Positions 62,038 to 64,000 of a stretch of 64,000 bases of DNA are shown piece by piece. The notes beneath the pieces are model-generated. The model worked only from the letters and a program-made list of their open reading frames with translations, did no database searches and was not told the origin of the DNA. Positions within the stretch are counted from its first letter, which is position 1. Every line of letters starts with the position of its first letter. The DNA is taken from NCBI GenBank assembly GCA_019022495.1, contig JAFEKR010000004.1, forward strand, positions 1,612,001 to 1,676,000, written 5' to 3'. Source of the stretch: Epichloe hybrida (Eukaryota; Ascomycota; Sordariomycetes; Hypocreales; Clavicipitaceae). The translations under genes were made by a program, and so were the position numbers.

Positions 62038-62764
62038 GGTGAGAGAAATGTCGAAGCACACCGTAGAATTTTTGATCGACTACCAAAGGACAATGTACAA
62101 CTGCCTCAGCCGTAGAGTTCCAGTCGCAGCTTTTTATTCAAAATCCACCACGGACTATTACGTTTTGCGATACCCCTTGGATATTGAGTTGGCAACGCCA
62201 CTATGGGTCTAGCTAGACTCAGTCCTATATGCCCCGAGTTATTGGGTTTTCTGGAGTCTGTGATTGGACCTTTTGCTGCCATTTCCCGAGCGTTTTACGC
62301 GGGACTAGCCGGCTGCTGAGGGTAAACCTTTTCTGAAACCGTGTGTTAAATCCTCAGCACGTATTTATCGAGGCACGAGCAACAGAAAACTCATGTACGG
62401 AGTACGGATTAGAAGAGGCATAATAGTATGCGACAGGATGGCCCTGACATCTCGGCGATGGGATGAACTGCTGGCAATGTGGATTAGGTGACAGGCCTTC
62501 GAAACGGAGGAGCGTTGAGACGAATCAGGCTGAACCTACTGCTCCGACCCTTGCACTTTCCCTGATATCTTTTCGTCAAGTCCTGTTCTGTGTCATGCCA
62601 ATCCAACCGACATAATACATGTATGTACATGCATGTACGGAGTAGACAGACTCCACGGCGGCGCAGAATCCATGTCATTTGTCCGAGGGTAAAGCGTTAG
62701 ACTGGTTGCCTGCGGGAGAAATGTATTCAGCCTAAGTGGGACATCTAAACATGTATCTATTAAA
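62038..62764. other. Promoter side of the polygalacturonase
   Basis: Two ACGGAGTA motifs lie at 62396-62407 and 62636-62645, the second preceded by ATGTACATG repeats. A short AT-rise begins near 62740. No gene is supported. Confidence 0.45.
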
Positions 62765-64000
62765 AATTGATTACGCATCTGCTATTAGTCCTAATTACGA
62801 TAGACAACCCGCCCACCTGTTTTTAGTGTAGCTTATGTCTATTAATCTTCGTAGTATTATTAAGAGTTAATTACAATGCTTATAATAGGTGTTAAGATAT
62901 TAATATTATTAAAGCTATTGTAATTATATTACTAGTAAATTATAGTTAACTACTTGTTAGGTAGGGGTGTAGATGGATGATGAAAAGTGTTCGATTTGAT
63001 CAATCAGAGGTGCAGACAGCACCTGACTTTTATACCTAAAAGGTACATAGTGCGCTATAGTAATAACTAGTCTATAGAGGTACTTCTAATACATTTGTTT
63101 CCACTAATATCTTATCCTAGTTAATACGCGCCCCTTGCTTATATATCTAATACTTTAGGGAGCTCTTCCTAATATACCCCCTATAGCTAAGATATTTATT
63201 AAAGCTAATAATCTAAGGCATAGGAAAAGATTATAAATAATCTCTAGTATTATAATTAGGTAGGGATTTCCCTTAGGCTAATTCTATAGCAGAAGTCCCT
63301 ATATATTTAACCTAATAAAGGCTTTATAAAACTATCTATAAGTATCTTAGAGGTCTTTATCTAATTTACCTTAATATTACTTATTATATATTACTCTTAA
63401 ATCTATATTTAATTTATATTAAGGTACTTAAGGCTAGTTAAAGCCTTCCTTCTGTATATTTAGTAATCTAGATTATTTACTTATTATCACACTAAATAAT
63501 CAAGAGTGGTAGCATGTATATATTAATATTATAAAGTAGCTTACTAAGAGAGATATGCTTTTTTATACTATAATTTAGGGTAAAGAGCTTTGCTTCTATA
63601 CTTAAAGTTATTATATAATATTACCTCCTAAACTTCTAATTAATTATAGCACTATATATTGATTTTTAATTTTTTTTGAGGTCATTGGCTGTGGCCAATG
63701 CATCTAATTTTCAAGGAACCAAAAAAATTACTAGTAATACCTAGCTAGTGCCACATGTAACAACCAAATTTAATAATCACCGTAGTGTTAGGTAAAACAT
63801 TAAGGAATAAGCTTTAAGCCATAAATTTAGGGGCTAAAAAGTTAATATAAAGTTTATAATAAACTTTATAGCTACGATTACACAAGATACAGTCATAATT
63901 TATAACTATAGTTAAACTTAAATTTATTTAAGTTTTACTTATAGTATAAATTAACGTAATTCCCCCTTTCTCTGCGACTGTGTTTGTTCTATCTCTTTAT
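62765..64000. repeat. AT-rich, RIP-like degraded repeat block (right edge)
   Basis: Strong AT and TA enrichment starts near 62765 and continues to the window end, with no usable open frame. It begins with the inverted copy of the left-edge repeat (62955-63215). A less AT-rich island at about 63680-63710 contains the palindrome CATTGGCTGTGGCCAATG. The remaining original element was not identified. Confidence 0.82.
62955..63215 (-). repeat. Putative LTR end of decayed retroelement (copy 2, inverted)
   Basis: This starts TGTTAGGTAGGGG and aligns with the reverse complement of 2041-2332. Where the copies differ, this one more often has G or C where the left copy has A or T (for example GATGG against AATAG), so it is the less mutated of the two. 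Its internal region, if present, would lie to the right, toward and beyond 64000. Confidence 0.6.

Overview
The window is nuclear DNA of a filamentous ascomycete (Pezizomycotina), most likely a sordariomycete and perhaps Hypocreales. The lineage is inferred from protein style and gene content, not from a database search. The evidence is: short GT-AG introns of about 50-100 nt (one of 315 nt), fungal-type dynein, Hog1 and group III G-alpha proteins, and AT-rich blocks full of C-to-T/G-to-A decay that looks like repeat-induced point mutation (RIP).

Layout. Positions 1-2385 are an AT-rich block holding a stop-riddled Ty1/copia relic. From 2.4 to 30 kb, plus-strand genes follow one another: a polyQ/His-rich protein with a FAR1-type DNA-binding domain, the cytoplasmic dynein heavy chain (13 kb), a four-exon membrane protein of the DUF1774 type with a small inverted-repeat element just downstream, and an ABCC/MRP full transporter. 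From 31 to 43 kb three housekeeping or signalling genes lie on the minus strand: the Hog1/p38 MAP kinase (9 exons), glycogen phosphorylase (7 exons, with an apparent 1-nt deletion), and a group III G-alpha subunit (6 exons). From 43 to 47.8 kb there are no convincing protein genes. That stretch holds an intron-containing tRNA-Arg(UCU), a second AT-rich block and several minisatellites. From 47.8 to 62 kb the genes are mostly surface or secreted: a membrane-anchored sulfatase-fold enzyme (+), a two-WSC-domain mucin-like protein (-), a lipase/esterase-type alpha/beta hydrolase (-), an AAAP amino-acid permease (-) and a secreted endopolygalacturonase (-). The last 1.2 kb is a third AT-rich block. 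It begins with a copy, in inverted orientation, of the repeat end seen at 2041-2332.

Functionally the window mixes core cell biology (dynein transport, Hog1 osmotic stress, G-alpha/cAMP signalling, glycogen use) with secreted or surface functions (pectin degradation, WSC protein, amino-acid uptake). I see no biosynthetic cluster or defence system. The observations most worth following are the frameshift in glycogen phosphorylase, the inverted pair of decayed retroelement ends that frame the window, the missing first exon of the ABC transporter, and the in-frame tandem repeats in the WSC and polygalacturonase proteins. Intron-exon structures were worked out by eye. For every multi-exon gene with a resolved start the exon lengths sum to a whole number of codons, except glycogen phosphorylase, which is one base short.
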